Shown: in pieces, positions 1 to 10,209 of the stretch
How positions within the stretch are numbered: position 1 is the stretch's first letter
Layout of the letters: the number at the start of each line of letters is the position of its first letter
From: Viola odorata
Lineage: Eukaryota; Streptophyta; Magnoliopsida; Malpighiales; Violaceae
Assembly: GCA_963691705.1 (NCBI GenBank)
Contig: OY829537.1
Location: 67,601,352-67,665,351 of the forward strand
Direction of reading: 5' to 3'
Length of the DNA stretch: 64,000 nt
Translations under genes and position numbers: made by a program
Notes under the pieces: model-generated
Database searches by the model: none
Told to the model about the DNA's origin: nothing
Seen by the model: the letters and a program-made list of their open reading frames with translations, nothing else

Positions 1-608
1 CAACATAATGGAAATGGGAGAGGAAACATAGATGTTTAAAATGAAAACTATAACCAACCAGTAATGGTATGCATTGATCAATATATGGGATTTTACCACT
101 AGAAAATGCAAGACTTTCCAGTTATCCACTTCCTATAATCAGCCACTATTCAAAGGGCTATACAAATGTCAACTAATGCATAACATCCAACATCAACCAA
201 TCACACACAGTTAGTGCACAAAATATTGCTCAAACACAAAAGAAATGACACTTAGAACAGGGCATTTTGCCACCCCAAAAATGCAAGGCTTTCCATGTTT
301 GCAATTCCTGTAATCAAACACTAATCAAATCCAGAAACAAATGACAGTCCAAGCATACCATTCAACATCCACCAATCACACACAGTTAAGCGCACAAGAC
401 ATTGGCAATTTTTCCAAGAACAACAACTACATTTCAATTCATTCCTTCAATCCAAACTATACATTCTGAGTTACAAGCGGCAACAGATGGATTGCAAAAG
501 TATGCCCTAAGCTACAACAAGAGCACTTAATGGCCAAAACCAAAAGGATTGCAAATCGTTGCCACACAAAATTCAAACACTTTCTACCTAAACTTAACAA
601 CATAACTA
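1..608. repeat. Intergenic or 3' flank of the 609-1343 gene, holding a diverged tandem duplication
   Basis: No open reading frame is convincing here. A segment around 91-230 is repeated in diverged form around 268-410, with a period of about 177 bp. Shared words include ATGCAAGRCTTTCCA and CCAATCACACACAGTTA. The stretch lies downstream of the minus-strand gene, so part of it may be that gene's 3' untranslated region; this is inference. Confidence 0.5.
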
Positions 609-1343
609 TCAATAGAAACCTGGGATAAGGATACGCAACATCAGAATGAAACTCTCTTTATAGAATGGGTCATCTTTACAGTCAAACATACCTCGAATTG
701 GTAGCTTATTGAGATCGAAATCTCTGTCCGCCTTCAAAGTTGTGTTTTGCAGGACATCTTCGGCTGAGGGGAGATTTAAATCAGGAAGAAGAAACTTCTT
801 TGGAGCTGTCTGACCTTGCTGACTTGATGTCTGTAGCCCATGATGGAAACCTAAAATCCCATCTTCTTCACTGGCCACAGGGCGTAAAATTCCCACATTC
901 AAACCCAGCACACCCTCATCCCTCGACGCAGTTGGGCCTTCTTCAAACACAGTGTGATCTTCCCTGTCGTACGTGTCATCCACGATAAAATCCATATCTG
1001 CCGCAGAACCCACCACACAACCATCATCTTCCCTGTCGTAAGTATCATCCACGATAAAATCCATATCTGCCGCAGAACCCACCACACAACCATTATCTTC
1101 CCTATCGTAAGTGTCATCTACGATAAAATCCATAGTTGCCACAAAACCCACCACACAACCATCATCTTCCCTATCGTAAGTATCATCCACGATAAAATCC
1201 ATATCTGCCACAGAACCCACCACACAACCATCATCTACAATCTCAGCATCTCCAATTGAATCTGCCACAAACGCTTGCATCGAATCATCAAAATTCACGA
1301 TACTATCGTCTTGTGAATCATCCCACCAATCGACGCTCTCCAT
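609..1343 (-). CDS. Acidic repeat protein with DLN/EAR-type motifs, 244 aa, function unknown
   Basis: I do not recognise the family. The protein is strongly acidic at its N-terminus (MESVDWWDDSQDDS). It then carries four consecutive 23-residue repeats, about residues 37-128, with consensus DDGCVVGSxADMDFIVDDTY plus DRE. The C-terminal third holds LLPDLNLPSAEDV and FDLNKLP. The second fits the DLNxxP form of the EAR repression motif; the first is a DLN-rich variant. In plants such motifs recruit TOPLESS-type co-repressors, so a transcriptional or nuclear role is possible but inferred. No membrane segment or signal peptide is visible. The reading frame is uninterrupted through the repeats, which supports coding. 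The last residues (after FYKES) look less constrained, so a missed splice site near the end is possible. The start ATG at 1343 is the first in frame and follows a short A-rich leader. Confidence 0.6.
   Translation of the reverse strand: MESVDWWDDSQDDSIVNFDDSMQAFVADSIGDAEIVDDGCVVGSVADMDFIVDDTYDREDDGCVVGFVATMDFIVDDTYDREDNGCVVGSAADMDFIVDDTYDREDDGCVVGSAADMDFIVDDTYDREDHTVFEEGPTASRDEGVLGLNVGILRPVASEEDGILGFHHGLQTSSQQGQTAPKKFLLPDLNLPSAEDVLQNTTLKADRDFDLNKLPIRGMFDCKDDPFYKESFILMLRILIPGFY
958..1233. repeat. Coding minisatellite, four 69-bp units
   Basis: Four head-to-tail units begin at 958, 1027, 1096 and 1165, each exactly 69 bp (23 codons). The reading frame of the minus-strand gene is therefore kept. 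Units differ at only a few positions, and most differences alter an Ala/Val/Thr or Asp/Asn residue. Confidence 0.9.
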
Positions 1344-1893
1344 TGGAGGAGTAGAAAATTAAAACCTCTGTTGTGTTGAGATAGAGATGGGAGTGAGGAA
1401 ATTTGAGAATGGCTAAATTGGGAGAAGGATTTGCGGGGGTATTTGTAGGCGAAACATGGAATTTCCCCGCAAATTTGATTTTCAAACGGGTTAAGATGCC
1501 AATCGTTTCTCCATACCTGTGATGCGACGGATGAGCCGAGCCGAAGACGTCATCGTTGACAGCAAACAGAGGCGAGGGCAGCAGGGTCATCTCTAGCCTT
1601 GAGAGGGTAGAGCGTCATATAATTTTACCCAATCTGAGCTCCTCTAGAACGTCATATAAATATCCTCAGAGGGAGTAATATAAAAAAAAGCATTTAATTA
1701 ATAGTTTCCCTTTATATTTTCAGGGGAAAGGATACAAAGATAATATATTCATGCCCATGCTTACTAATAGCTTGGGCCGAGCTTAGCTCAGACTTGTAGA
1801 ACATAAGCCCAATCTTAGCATATTAATAGTTGGGCGGAGCTGAACTTAGGCTGGCCCAATAAAGAAGAAGCTCAAGCCCGACCCTTCTTCAAG
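1344..1893. other. Upstream flank of the minus-strand gene, no gene seen
   Basis: This is the presumed promoter and 5' leader of the 609-1343 gene. A 90-codon minus-strand frame (1318-1590) overlaps the gene start in another phase and shows no recognisable domain, so I do not call it. The AT content rises towards the CACTA-like sequence that begins at 1894. Confidence 0.4.
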
Positions 1894-2990
1894 CACTACA
1901 AAAAAACTGCCTCATTTTGACCGAAAAAAAGAGGTGGTCATTTTCGATAGAAATTTTGACGAACAATTGTTGTCGTTAAACAGCTCGTCGAAGGTCCGTC
2001 GAAATTATTTAAGGTGTTGCACATATTTTTTGACGGAGGGTATCTGTCGGAATTGGGGCAAGCAACGCGTCACACAAGACTAGGTTCGCACGCAGCTAGC
2101 CAAACACAGGAGGCCCATGCCGACTATCGTCGCAATTATACTCCGTCAAAATTATTTAAGGTATTGCACTTATTTTTCGACGGAGGGTATCAGTCGAAAA
2201 TGGGGCAATTATTAATTATATTTTTGATATGTTTATATAAATAATTAAATATTACTTAATAATAAATAATTTTATATAATTTTAATTGTTTGAATATATT
2301 TTTTTAGATAATTATATTTGTAAAGAAAGTAAGCAAAATATTCTATTGTGTCACTTATTTAGTAAATATTTTGTAATTAAAACTTTAAGTAAGCAAAATA
2401 TTCTATTGTACACCATTTGAACGAGATTGAAGTCCAAAATTAGATGATGATGAGGATGTACAGCCAATGCATCCCTTTCATGTAACAAAATTAGATATTA
2501 GTATTTTGTCTTGTATCTTTTTGTTATTTGTTTGTCTTGTCTCTTAATTAATATTTAACTTTATACTTTTATGATTAATTAATAATTTTTTACTAACATT
2601 TTAGGTTGAATTGGAATGAGATGATGAATTAAGATATCATGGAAATTAAAGCATGAATTTTGGAAAAGTGATTTGGTAAGGTGTGATACTTCATGTCTAA
2701 TTTCTTGATTTATTAAATTATGCTTATTATCCATTCCAGATTCCGGGTACAAGATCGAGTTGGAATTCTTTAGATGGTGATTCTATGCATTTTGCAGATC
2801 TTATTTTGTGTATTGAATTGGATGTTATGAATTTTGCACAAATATTGAAATTGTATTAATTGTTCTCTGAATTGGATGTGATGAATTTTGCAAAAATATT
2901 GAAATTGTATTAATCGTTATCTGAATTAATTTTCAGTTTATAATTGGGAAAAAAATAAAAGTCGAAATCCCGGCGTAGAGTCGGATTAAA
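1894..2990. mobile_element. CACTA-type element relic
   Basis: The left edge is CACTACAAAAAAACT, the hallmark end of plant CACTA transposons. It is followed by subterminal GTCGAAA/TTGACGG words. Positions of about 2290-2380 match the reverse complement of 18500-18640 inside the better-preserved CACTA element at 17237-19244 (for example TTTGTAAAGAAAGTAAGCA followed by ATTCTATTGTG). I cannot find the opposite terminus, so the right edge is approximate and the copy is probably truncated. No transposase is visible. Confidence 0.6.
2813..2925. repeat. Direct duplication of about 58 bp
   Basis: The block beginning GAATTGGATGTTATGAATTT is followed directly by a near copy that starts GAATTGGATGTGATGAATTT. 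Both contain AATATTGAAATTGTATTAAT. It lies at the right side of the CACTA relic, upstream of the COL promoter. Confidence 0.7.
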
Positions 2991-3289
2991 ACATTAAAAT
3001 AAAGCCTAAGGATGGAATGAGCTTAAGCTTTAAGAAAAAACAATAGCCAAACCCAGCCTAACTTATCCATTGATTAGTTTTACCATGAACTATCACCAAC
3101 GAGAGGAGATGATTAGATATAGTCGAAGAGGAATATAAAATAGATTGATGGATGGACATAGACCACCACCTAAGGGGACCCAAACCTTTTGCAGAGCTTT
3201 AAAAGTTGTTACAAAACAGGAATAATTGAAACGGGCTAGGCAACCCAACAAGAAGGTCTTACTCAAGTGTTTCGAGAGTCATGTAAAGT

Positions 3290-3300
3290 GTGGGTCCCAC
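3290..3300. promoter_or_regulatory. Candidate TCP-factor site, distal copy
   Basis: GTGGGTCCCAC is a near-palindrome that contains the class I TCP consensus GTGGGNCC on both strands. It lies about 315 bp upstream of the COL start codon and is repeated exactly at 3485-3495. Binding is inferred from the motif only. Confidence 0.45.
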
Positions 3301-3484
3301 TAGGAATCCAAGTAATTAGACTCCCACCCAATCAGATGGCAAACATTAGGATGTACATAAACCCTTCAGCCAATCAACGTTGAGATAAGAGCGAGCTGTA
3401 GGGTCACTAACACGCACGCAACATGGGTCATAACAGCAACCTCCAGTACCAGAAAGAACCAATTGTAGTATGTAAGAGTTCAGG

Positions 3485-3495
3485 GTGGGTCCCAC
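3485..3495. promoter_or_regulatory. Candidate TCP-factor site, proximal copy
   Basis: This is the second exact GTGGGTCCCAC, 195 bp from the first and about 120 bp upstream of the COL ATG. An ACGT core (3515-3518) and a TATA-like AGTATATACC (3525-3534) follow it. Confidence 0.45.
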
Positions 3496-3524
3496 CTACT
3501 TAATAATTCATGTGACGTACCAAA

Positions 3525-3534
3525 GTATATACCA
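3525..3534 (+). promoter_or_regulatory. TATA-like box of the COL gene
   Basis: AGTATATACC sits about 80-90 bp before the start codon, and a CT-rich tract (3578-3592) lies in the presumed 5' leader. This is the usual order in plant promoters. The transcription start itself is not determinable here. Confidence 0.45.
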
Positions 3535-3614
3535 AGCGACACCCGCGCCACAGTAGAGAGAGTCACACCCTACTTACCCTCTCTCTCTCTCCGCTGATTG
3601 TCAGATTCACCACC

Positions 3615-5043
3615 ATGATCAATTCTCGCAAAGCATCCAACGCCTTGAGTGGCAAGACAGCGCGCGCTTGCGATGGATGCTTAGGCAAGAAAGCGCGTTG
3701 GTTTTGCACTGCGGATGATGCTTTCCTTTGCCAGGGGTGTGATGCCTCAGTCCATTCTGCAAACAACCTAGCGAGCAGGCACGAAAGGGTTCGCCTACAA
3801 TCCTCAGCTACTTCCCCACTATCCAAGATTGTAACAACGTCAAATGACGAACCCTATCCCCCAGCATGGCACGGAGGCTTCACCCGAAAGGCAAGAACAC
3901 CAAGATCGCAAAACAGTAATAATTGTAAGCCGAATTCAAGAAAGTTGCTGGTGCAAGACTCGGATGTTCAGGAGAGGATGTTTATCAATAATCCTCTGGC
4001 TCTTGTCCCTGAGATTGGATGTGAAGATGATGGAAGCTACATGATGGGAGAATTTGAGAGTGAGGAGCAAATGATATGTAGGGTTCCTGTGTTCGATCCG
4101 TTTTCAAATGATGATGAGAGTAGTCCTAGGGTTGTTGATGTTAATTATGGGGAGGAATTATTGGCAACATGTGATGATGAGTTGGACTTGGATGTTCTAC
4201 CAGCAGGGTTCTTACCTTCAGATGTGGATCTTGCAGAGTTCTCAGCTGATGTTGAGAACTTGCTCGGTTTCGATCACGAGGAAGATTATTTTAATTCGGA
4301 TGGTGCTATTCAGGAAATGGTCTGTGGAGATGGGGTGAGGGTGAAGGATGAACTGCAAGAAATAGCTGATGAAGGATTTGATGAGCTGTCAAGATCAGGA
4401 TCGTTGATATTGGATTGGAATCTTGAAATGGATGGAGGAGTGAAGGAGGAAGGGATGAAAGGTAGTAGTGTGAGTTTGAGGCTAAATTATGATGCAGTAA
4501 TCAGTGCATGGGATAACCAAGGCTCATCACCATGGACTACTGGGAGCAGGCCAGACCTCAACCCTCACTATTGGTCTCATTGCAGCTTGGTATGTGCTAT
4601 ATACCTATGCATATGCCATTGTTATTATTACCATTTTTTTAATACGTAGGTGTGAGATTCAAATTTGAATCTCCTGGTACTTTAAAAATTATTAATTATT
4701 GCATAAGAGATTTTTCCTGTTTAGAAATTGGTATTACATAATTGTCTCTAAGTGTTTGTGTGTCTCTATGGTTGTTCTGTAGGGTACATGCCCAAAAGAT
4801 GGTGCCCCATACGGAGGAGGGTTAGGGCAGGTGCGAGGAAAGGGCGACGGGGAAAGGGAAGCAAGAGTACTAAGGTACAAGGAAAAGAGAAGGACAAGAC
4901 TGTTTTCCAAGAAGATAAGGTACGAAGTAAGGAAACTTAATGCGGAAAAGAGGCCTCGAATGAAAGGCAGATTCGTGAAGAGGACGCCGCCTTCATTCAT
5001 GCTCGGGACATCCTCCTTTCCTAATTATCTCACTACTAAATAA
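3615..5043 (+). CDS. COL16: CONSTANS-like zinc finger protein (one B-box plus CCT, COL6/COL16 type), 2 exons
   Basis: Predicted structure is exon 1 at 3615-4589 and exon 2 at 4783-5043, giving 411 residues. The intron is 193 bp, phase 0, with donor TTG|GTATGT and acceptor TTCTGTAG|GGT. The N-terminus (about residues 13-60) is a B-box zinc finger beginning [13 protein letters not shown] and continuing [15 protein letters not shown], with the zinc-binding Cys/His in place. There is no second B-box. The middle is acidic. Before the intron comes [13 protein letters not shown], typical of the COL6/COL16 group. Exon 2 encodes the CCT domain ([20 protein letters not shown], then [20 protein letters not shown]), the nuclear and NF-Y-type DNA-contact module. 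COL proteins are nuclear regulators of flowering, light and pigment responses; this copy's exact role is not shown. Length and the single intron before CCT fit the group. Assignment to COL16 rather than COL6 is inferred. The copy looks intact. Confidence 0.93.
4590..4782 (+). other. COL intron (193 bp)
   Basis: A canonical GT-AG intron separates the acidic middle region from the CCT domain. Removing it joins HCSL to [13 protein letters not shown] in frame. Without splicing exon 1 would run to a stop at 4649 and lose the CCT domain. Confidence 0.85.
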
Positions 5044-5581
5044 ATAAATTAATAAATAACCACCATTTTATTTTTTTTCTTTATTTTTCTAATTTCTCCA
5101 CAAAAAAAAGTAACTGATGTTGGCTAGTAATTAATTTGCAGCAGCTAGCCAATATTAATCTTATAATAATTCAAAATAACTAATTAGGCAGATCATTATT
5201 ACTATTAAAAAGTACTCTCTCCCCTTAACTATTCAACTGTCTCTCTGTGTGATTGTTGTAGTGAACGTGGTATTGTATTGGCACTTTGAAGTTCTTTTTG
5301 GTTGTTATGTTGGATCCTTTTTTGTTCCAACCAAAGTGTATAATTGTGAGGAGTGGGTAGCTATATAGATAGTATGGTGTGTTTCTTCTTGACGATCAAT
5401 CATGTTTCTTTTCTTACCTCTTGTACATTTTCCTGCTTTTTGCAGCAGTAGTAACATCTCGCGTATGAACATTTTTTTTTGTAAGAGTCATTTTGTATAA
5501 CAAGGTATTATGCTAATCAGATTAACTATGTTATCCTTGTAATTGGTAAACATAAAATTTGAGATAAAAGTAAAACACTTA
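5044..5581. other. COL 3' flank, no second gene
   Basis: AT-rich sequence after the COL stop, presumably the 3' untranslated region followed by a short intergenic stretch. It ends with the TTA target duplication of the Harbinger element (5579-5581). Confidence 0.5.
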
Positions 5582-6214
5582 GGTAGCGTTTGGTTCACGG
5601 AATGCTACTTTCCCCCTTCAAATCACTCCAATCACTCTCTCGGGAATGTTAAGATTATTGTGTTTGTTTTGTACTTGGGAATCCTCAAGGAAAGTAAGAA
5701 AAATGACTACTTTATCATTTTCTATATTTGTGTCTTTGTTATCTTGTTAGATGTCTTTTGTTATCTTGTTAGGTGTCTAATTATTCTTTTCTATATATGT
5801 TGTGCTATACTGTTTCCTCTAAACACATTAGACTTTCTCTCTATCTAATTGTCTATCTTTCAACAATCAAAATATCAAATAAGTTTGTTTTATGACTATA
5901 TTTTTTTGCAGGTTAAAGTGTTGGCCCAAGAGGGACATTAATCTTTATTTTGATGATTTATAGACACACAAATTAATTAGAATACTAACGCAATTTTAAG
6001 CTAAAGTGTTTATATAGTTTGTGAACGTGACAACAAAAAGGCAACGAAATAATTATCGCAAGCTAAAGATCAAGTGTGTAATAAAGCGTAAACATGTAAG
6101 TATGATTGTATTTAACACTTGATTTATGTTCAAATACACCTCAAAAGAAAGTGTCAAAAGGTTTTGCGCTAAAACGAGTTTCGAAAAATAAAATGTTACT
6201 TTTTAAAATAGTAG

Positions 6215-6426
6215 TTAGCGGCATACCGCTAAGACATTAGCGGTATACCACTAAGAACATGAAAAGGCCCTTTTCAATCCAGAGCTTAGCGGCATGCCAC
6301 CAAGGGTGCGCAAAATTGGTTTTTCAAACTAGTGGTTAGGGGCATACCGCTAAGAGCTTAGCGGCATGCTGCCAAGAGCATCCGAGAGGATATTTTTCTT
6401 CTAGGGCTTAGCGGCATACCGCTAAG
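6215..6426. repeat. Six palindromic 19-bp motifs in the Sirevirus-type LTR
   Basis: Near copies of TTAGCGGCATACCGCTAAG, itself an inverted repeat, lie at 6215-6233, 6237-6255, 6286-6304, 6336-6354, 6358-6376 and 6408-6426. Start-to-start spacings are 22, 49, 50, 22 and 50 bp. Sireviruses are known to carry multicopy palindromic motifs in the 5' part of their LTRs; this sequence differs from the grass motif I know of. Confidence 0.85.
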
Positions 6427-6960
6427 ACTCTAACAATCATAACAACTCTTTTTCAACTACCAATAACGGCTAATTTTTGCTCTTTCCTCTATGGACGAGC
6501 CTCTAACCTCTTGGCACTATAAATACTCATATAAAATGAGTTTCTAACTTCTAAGAAATCTCTTGAAAAGTTTCATACACAAATTACATTTACAAACTCT
6601 CTAAAATAAGGTTTTACGACACATTCGTTTATAATCGATTTTCAATCATCTTTGCGTCATTCAAATGAGTTTGTTTAAGATTTCTTCTTGAGGTAATATT
6701 GAGCATTTATTGGTGTTGATTGTCAATCATACATTTATCATTTTATACACTAATTCTTTGTTGCAATTACTATCATATTTATTGTGAAGGTTTGAAAAGT
6801 GTACCTAACATTTTTGGGTATTGGGTAGTTGTTCTTATCCCTTGAAAAAGAACATAGGTTGTGGTTGATCCCGTAAAAACCATAGGTTGTAAGGTTGAGA
6901 GCTGAACCAAGAAAAGCTCAAGTATTAGCAAAAGGGTTTGCATTTAAAAATCCTAAGGGG

Positions 6961-9900
6961 TGTTGATACCCGAATTTTGACGCCATTTATTTATTTATTT
7001 TAGCATTTCTGTTATTTAGTTAATCTACAGTCATTTTTAGTAGATTTACTGTCGCTAGCATTTTTAAGTGTTTCGTTGCATTTTAGCATCATCGTTAGCA
7101 TCGTCAGCTTTCGAGATCGCATTTTTAATTTTTCGGCACATATTTTCATTATTATTATCATTATTATTTTTAGCCTTAAAAACCACATTTTTGACTATCC
7201 GGCAGTCGTTTGCTATTTTTTTCTTCGTTTTAGGCCATCACATGAATTTTAGGATTTTTAATATTTTAGCGCCTTTTTTTAGTATTTTTATTTTTTATTT
7301 ATTATTTTCATTCGAGCTTTTATTGGACCCGAGTAAGTCCGCTCGGACTATAGCTCGACTTTAAAATGTTTTCCATCAACTAGTTGCTAGCTTTTTTTCC
7401 GTTCACAACGGTCTACAGCGTTTCATGTAATTTTTGGCGTAACGTCATTATTTTTCGTCCGAACGTTTCACGTTTTTGAACGAGAAAATAAACACGTTAA
7501 ACGAAAAATTCTCGTCATTCGCTGTAGACGAGTAAACTCATCATATTTTTCTTTATAACGTAGTTGCTTTCGTTCGAGTTTCTCGCTAGTTTCGTCATAC
7601 TAATAGTTCGAACCAATTATTTAAACATTAAGCATTTTTTACTCACTTTGATCACAACCGTTGGATCAACATACTTTGACTCAAAGTATGCAAGATCAAC
7701 GGCTCATTCTCTCCTTTCTTCCCAGCCACAAAACCCAAACTTGCTCACCACACCAGCACTGCTCCTTTCTACTCGCCGACGCCCACGCGCACCCAATTCA
7801 CCACACAATCATGTGAGCCCTTGCCTATAAATAACCTTGCTCTTCACCCTTAAAAGGGGGAGGAAAAAAGCACTCGTCCGCTCCTTCCAAAACAGTAAGT
7901 TTCACTGCACCATTCTCTTTGATTTTTCTTGCTTTCATTCGTAAATTGTTCTCTTGTTTTAATGCCATAAATTGCTGCTCAATCCTTAGTTAAATCGCCT
8001 GCCCTTAATTGGATCAATTGCTTATTTCATATAAAAATGCAAGCATTTCCCTCATTGATTTACTTAGTATTTGCCTACTGTTTTTGTGGGGTTTCATTGC
8101 CGTAGGTTTAAGGGATTTTTGGGGTTTGTTTTCGGGTGTAATCCGGCCGTTGTGGCCGGATTGGAGCTTCCTTGGTCACCGGCCATGGCGCCGGCGACGC
8201 AAGGAAGGAGATGAAGTTGGGTTTGGCTGGGCGCATGAAAGAAGAAAGGAAAGGTGACGGGCCTTGGCTTAGCCAAGCCCATTAGCTCCCTTTTTTTAAG
8301 TGATGGGCTTGGCCAAGCCCATCTGTCCCCTTTTAAATTAATTTCAGCATGCATGGGCCCAACCCATCTAAATTTTGTCAATTATTTGTTCGTTTCATTT
8401 TCGTGTATATTCAATTAATAATTCGTATGCCCTTTTTAATTCGTATGTCATGTTTAATTAATTATTTATTTACTTGTTTAAATTTAAATGCATATCCATT
8501 TGCTTTACTTTTATTTATTGTTTTAATTATCTTCGAACGATTACTAACATTGATTTCGTATGCATCAAATCATCATTTAATTTCTCGCACTTATCAACTG
8601 TCATCATTTAAATTTCTCGCACTCGGCAAGTCATCATTTAAATTCTCTACACGCATCAAATCAGCATTTAAATTCTCTGCACGCATCAAATCACCATTTA
8701 AATTCTCGTATGTATCAAATCAGCATTTAAATTCTCGTATGCATCAAATCATCATTTAAACTTTCTTGCATTTATCAAATCATCATTTAAACTTTCGTAT
8801 GCGTCTAATCATCATTTCTCGCATACATCAAATCATCATTTAATTTCTCGCACTTATCAACTGTCACCATTTAAATTTTCGCACACATCAAATCATCATT
8901 TAAATTTCTTGCAAATCAACTGTCATCATTTAATTCCTTACAAATCAAACTATCAGCATTTAAATTCCCATACGCATCAAATCATCATTTAAATTTTCCT
9001 GCATTTATCAAATCATCATTTAAACTTTCGTATGCGTCAAATCATCATTTCTCGCATACATCAAATCATCATTTAATCTTTCGATAAATATCAACTGTCA
9101 TTTAAAATTCTCGCATTCATAAAATTGCTTATTTATTTTTCGAGCTATCACTAACATTCTCATTTTGTAGGTTTAAAATTTAAGCTTCGCTTGAAAGTAC
9201 GTCTTTCGTTCCCTTTTATTTATTCAACGCTTTTCGCAAATATCAATCGTACGCATGCAATATAGAACTGCTAGAATTAAAATCAACCCACATGAACAAC
9301 GTGTTTAAAGAGTTGCTTAAAATGCCATGCTCATGTGATTTTAAATTCTCGCATATATTGACTGCATGTACATGGGGACTTTCGATCCCACATCAGTTTT
9401 TCCACTTCAAAATCTGTCATTTAAAATCTATACTCTGTTAGCAATCCATGATAGGTTCACATAGTAATCAATCTAATCATGCATGGCCCGATGATGAAAT
9501 AAGAGGGCGCTCATTCAGTCTTACAGAAAATTCAGTCCCATCATGTTACGGTCAAGAATAATCGATCGATCTTGATAAATGGTAATCCCGTCCGAAAGAT
9601 CTGTTTATTATTCCTGAACGGTCACGATCATAAAAAAGGCTAAAGTGACGATTCCTCTGAGGGCCCCCTTTTTCAAAACGCATTTTTCAAACACCTTTTT
9701 AAACACCTCTCTCATTAACCGGTAACCGTTTTCGGATGTGACTCGGGTGCCTAACACCTTCCCGAGACCATAATACGACCCCGAACCTTTTGTCTGGGGT
9801 CCAGACCCCTTTTTTGTGCCTTTAGTTTTTTTACTTATTATATTTCCTATGCCATGACGATTAGGGTTCCCTAAGCCTAGCAACCAAATTAGGGTGGCGA

Positions 9901-9997
9901 CTTCATTGCATGCTGCTAGGCGTCCTTTTACGCCGAGCATCTGAAGGTCTCAAATTTCGTTGCACACTCGCGAATTTTTAATTTTCGGGGCGCGACA
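6961..9997 (+). mobile_element. Solo LTR A of the large LTR family (3037 bp)
   Basis: Starts TGTTGATACCCGAATTTTG and ends GGGGCGCGACA, the same termini as the LTRs of the 26131-43628 element. It is flanked by the 5-bp duplication AGGGG (6956-6960 and 9998-10002). No internal region remains, so it is a solo LTR left by recombination between two LTRs. It interrupts the Sirevirus-type LTR. A TATA-like CTATAAATAA lies near 7825 and a stem-loop at 7658-7703 just upstream. Confidence 0.95.
8550..9125. repeat. Tandem array inside solo LTR A
   Basis: Roughly 28- to 40-bp degenerate units built around CATCAAATCATCATTTAAATT followed by TCGCA or TCGTATG. The same kind of array is found at 28080-28520 and 42400-42830 in the paired LTRs and in inverted form at 49640-50350 in solo LTR D. 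Confidence 0.8.
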
Positions 9998-10209
9998 AGG
10001 GGGAATCTCTTAGGTAGTGGAGTACAATTCGGTTGAGAATTGGAACCACTATAAATCTTGTGTTTTGCTATTCTCTCTACTCTTACTTGTGCAGAAATTT
10101 AAATCGGCTATTCACCCCCCCCTTCTAGCACGTTTATTGGATTATCAATTGGTAGCGGGGCAACGTCACTTGGTTAAAGGTTTAATCACCTCAAGTGCAA
10201 GGATAAAAA

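Noticed and set aside
1318..1590. 90-codon minus-strand frame overlapping the start of the 609-1343 gene
   Set aside because: No domain, different phase, and it lies in the presumed leader or promoter; at most an upstream ORF.
5251..5263. TTGTTGTAGTG as a possible right end of the CACTA relic starting at 1894
   Set aside because: It would enclose the intact COL gene, lacks subterminal repeats before it and has no matching 3-bp duplication that I can show.
9608..9940. 110-codon minus-strand frame also open in other LTRs of the family
   Set aside because: Lengths differ between copies (110, 62, 84 and 82 codons in A, B, C and D). It lies in the conserved LTR 3' block and shows no protein domain; RNA-level conservation explains it better.
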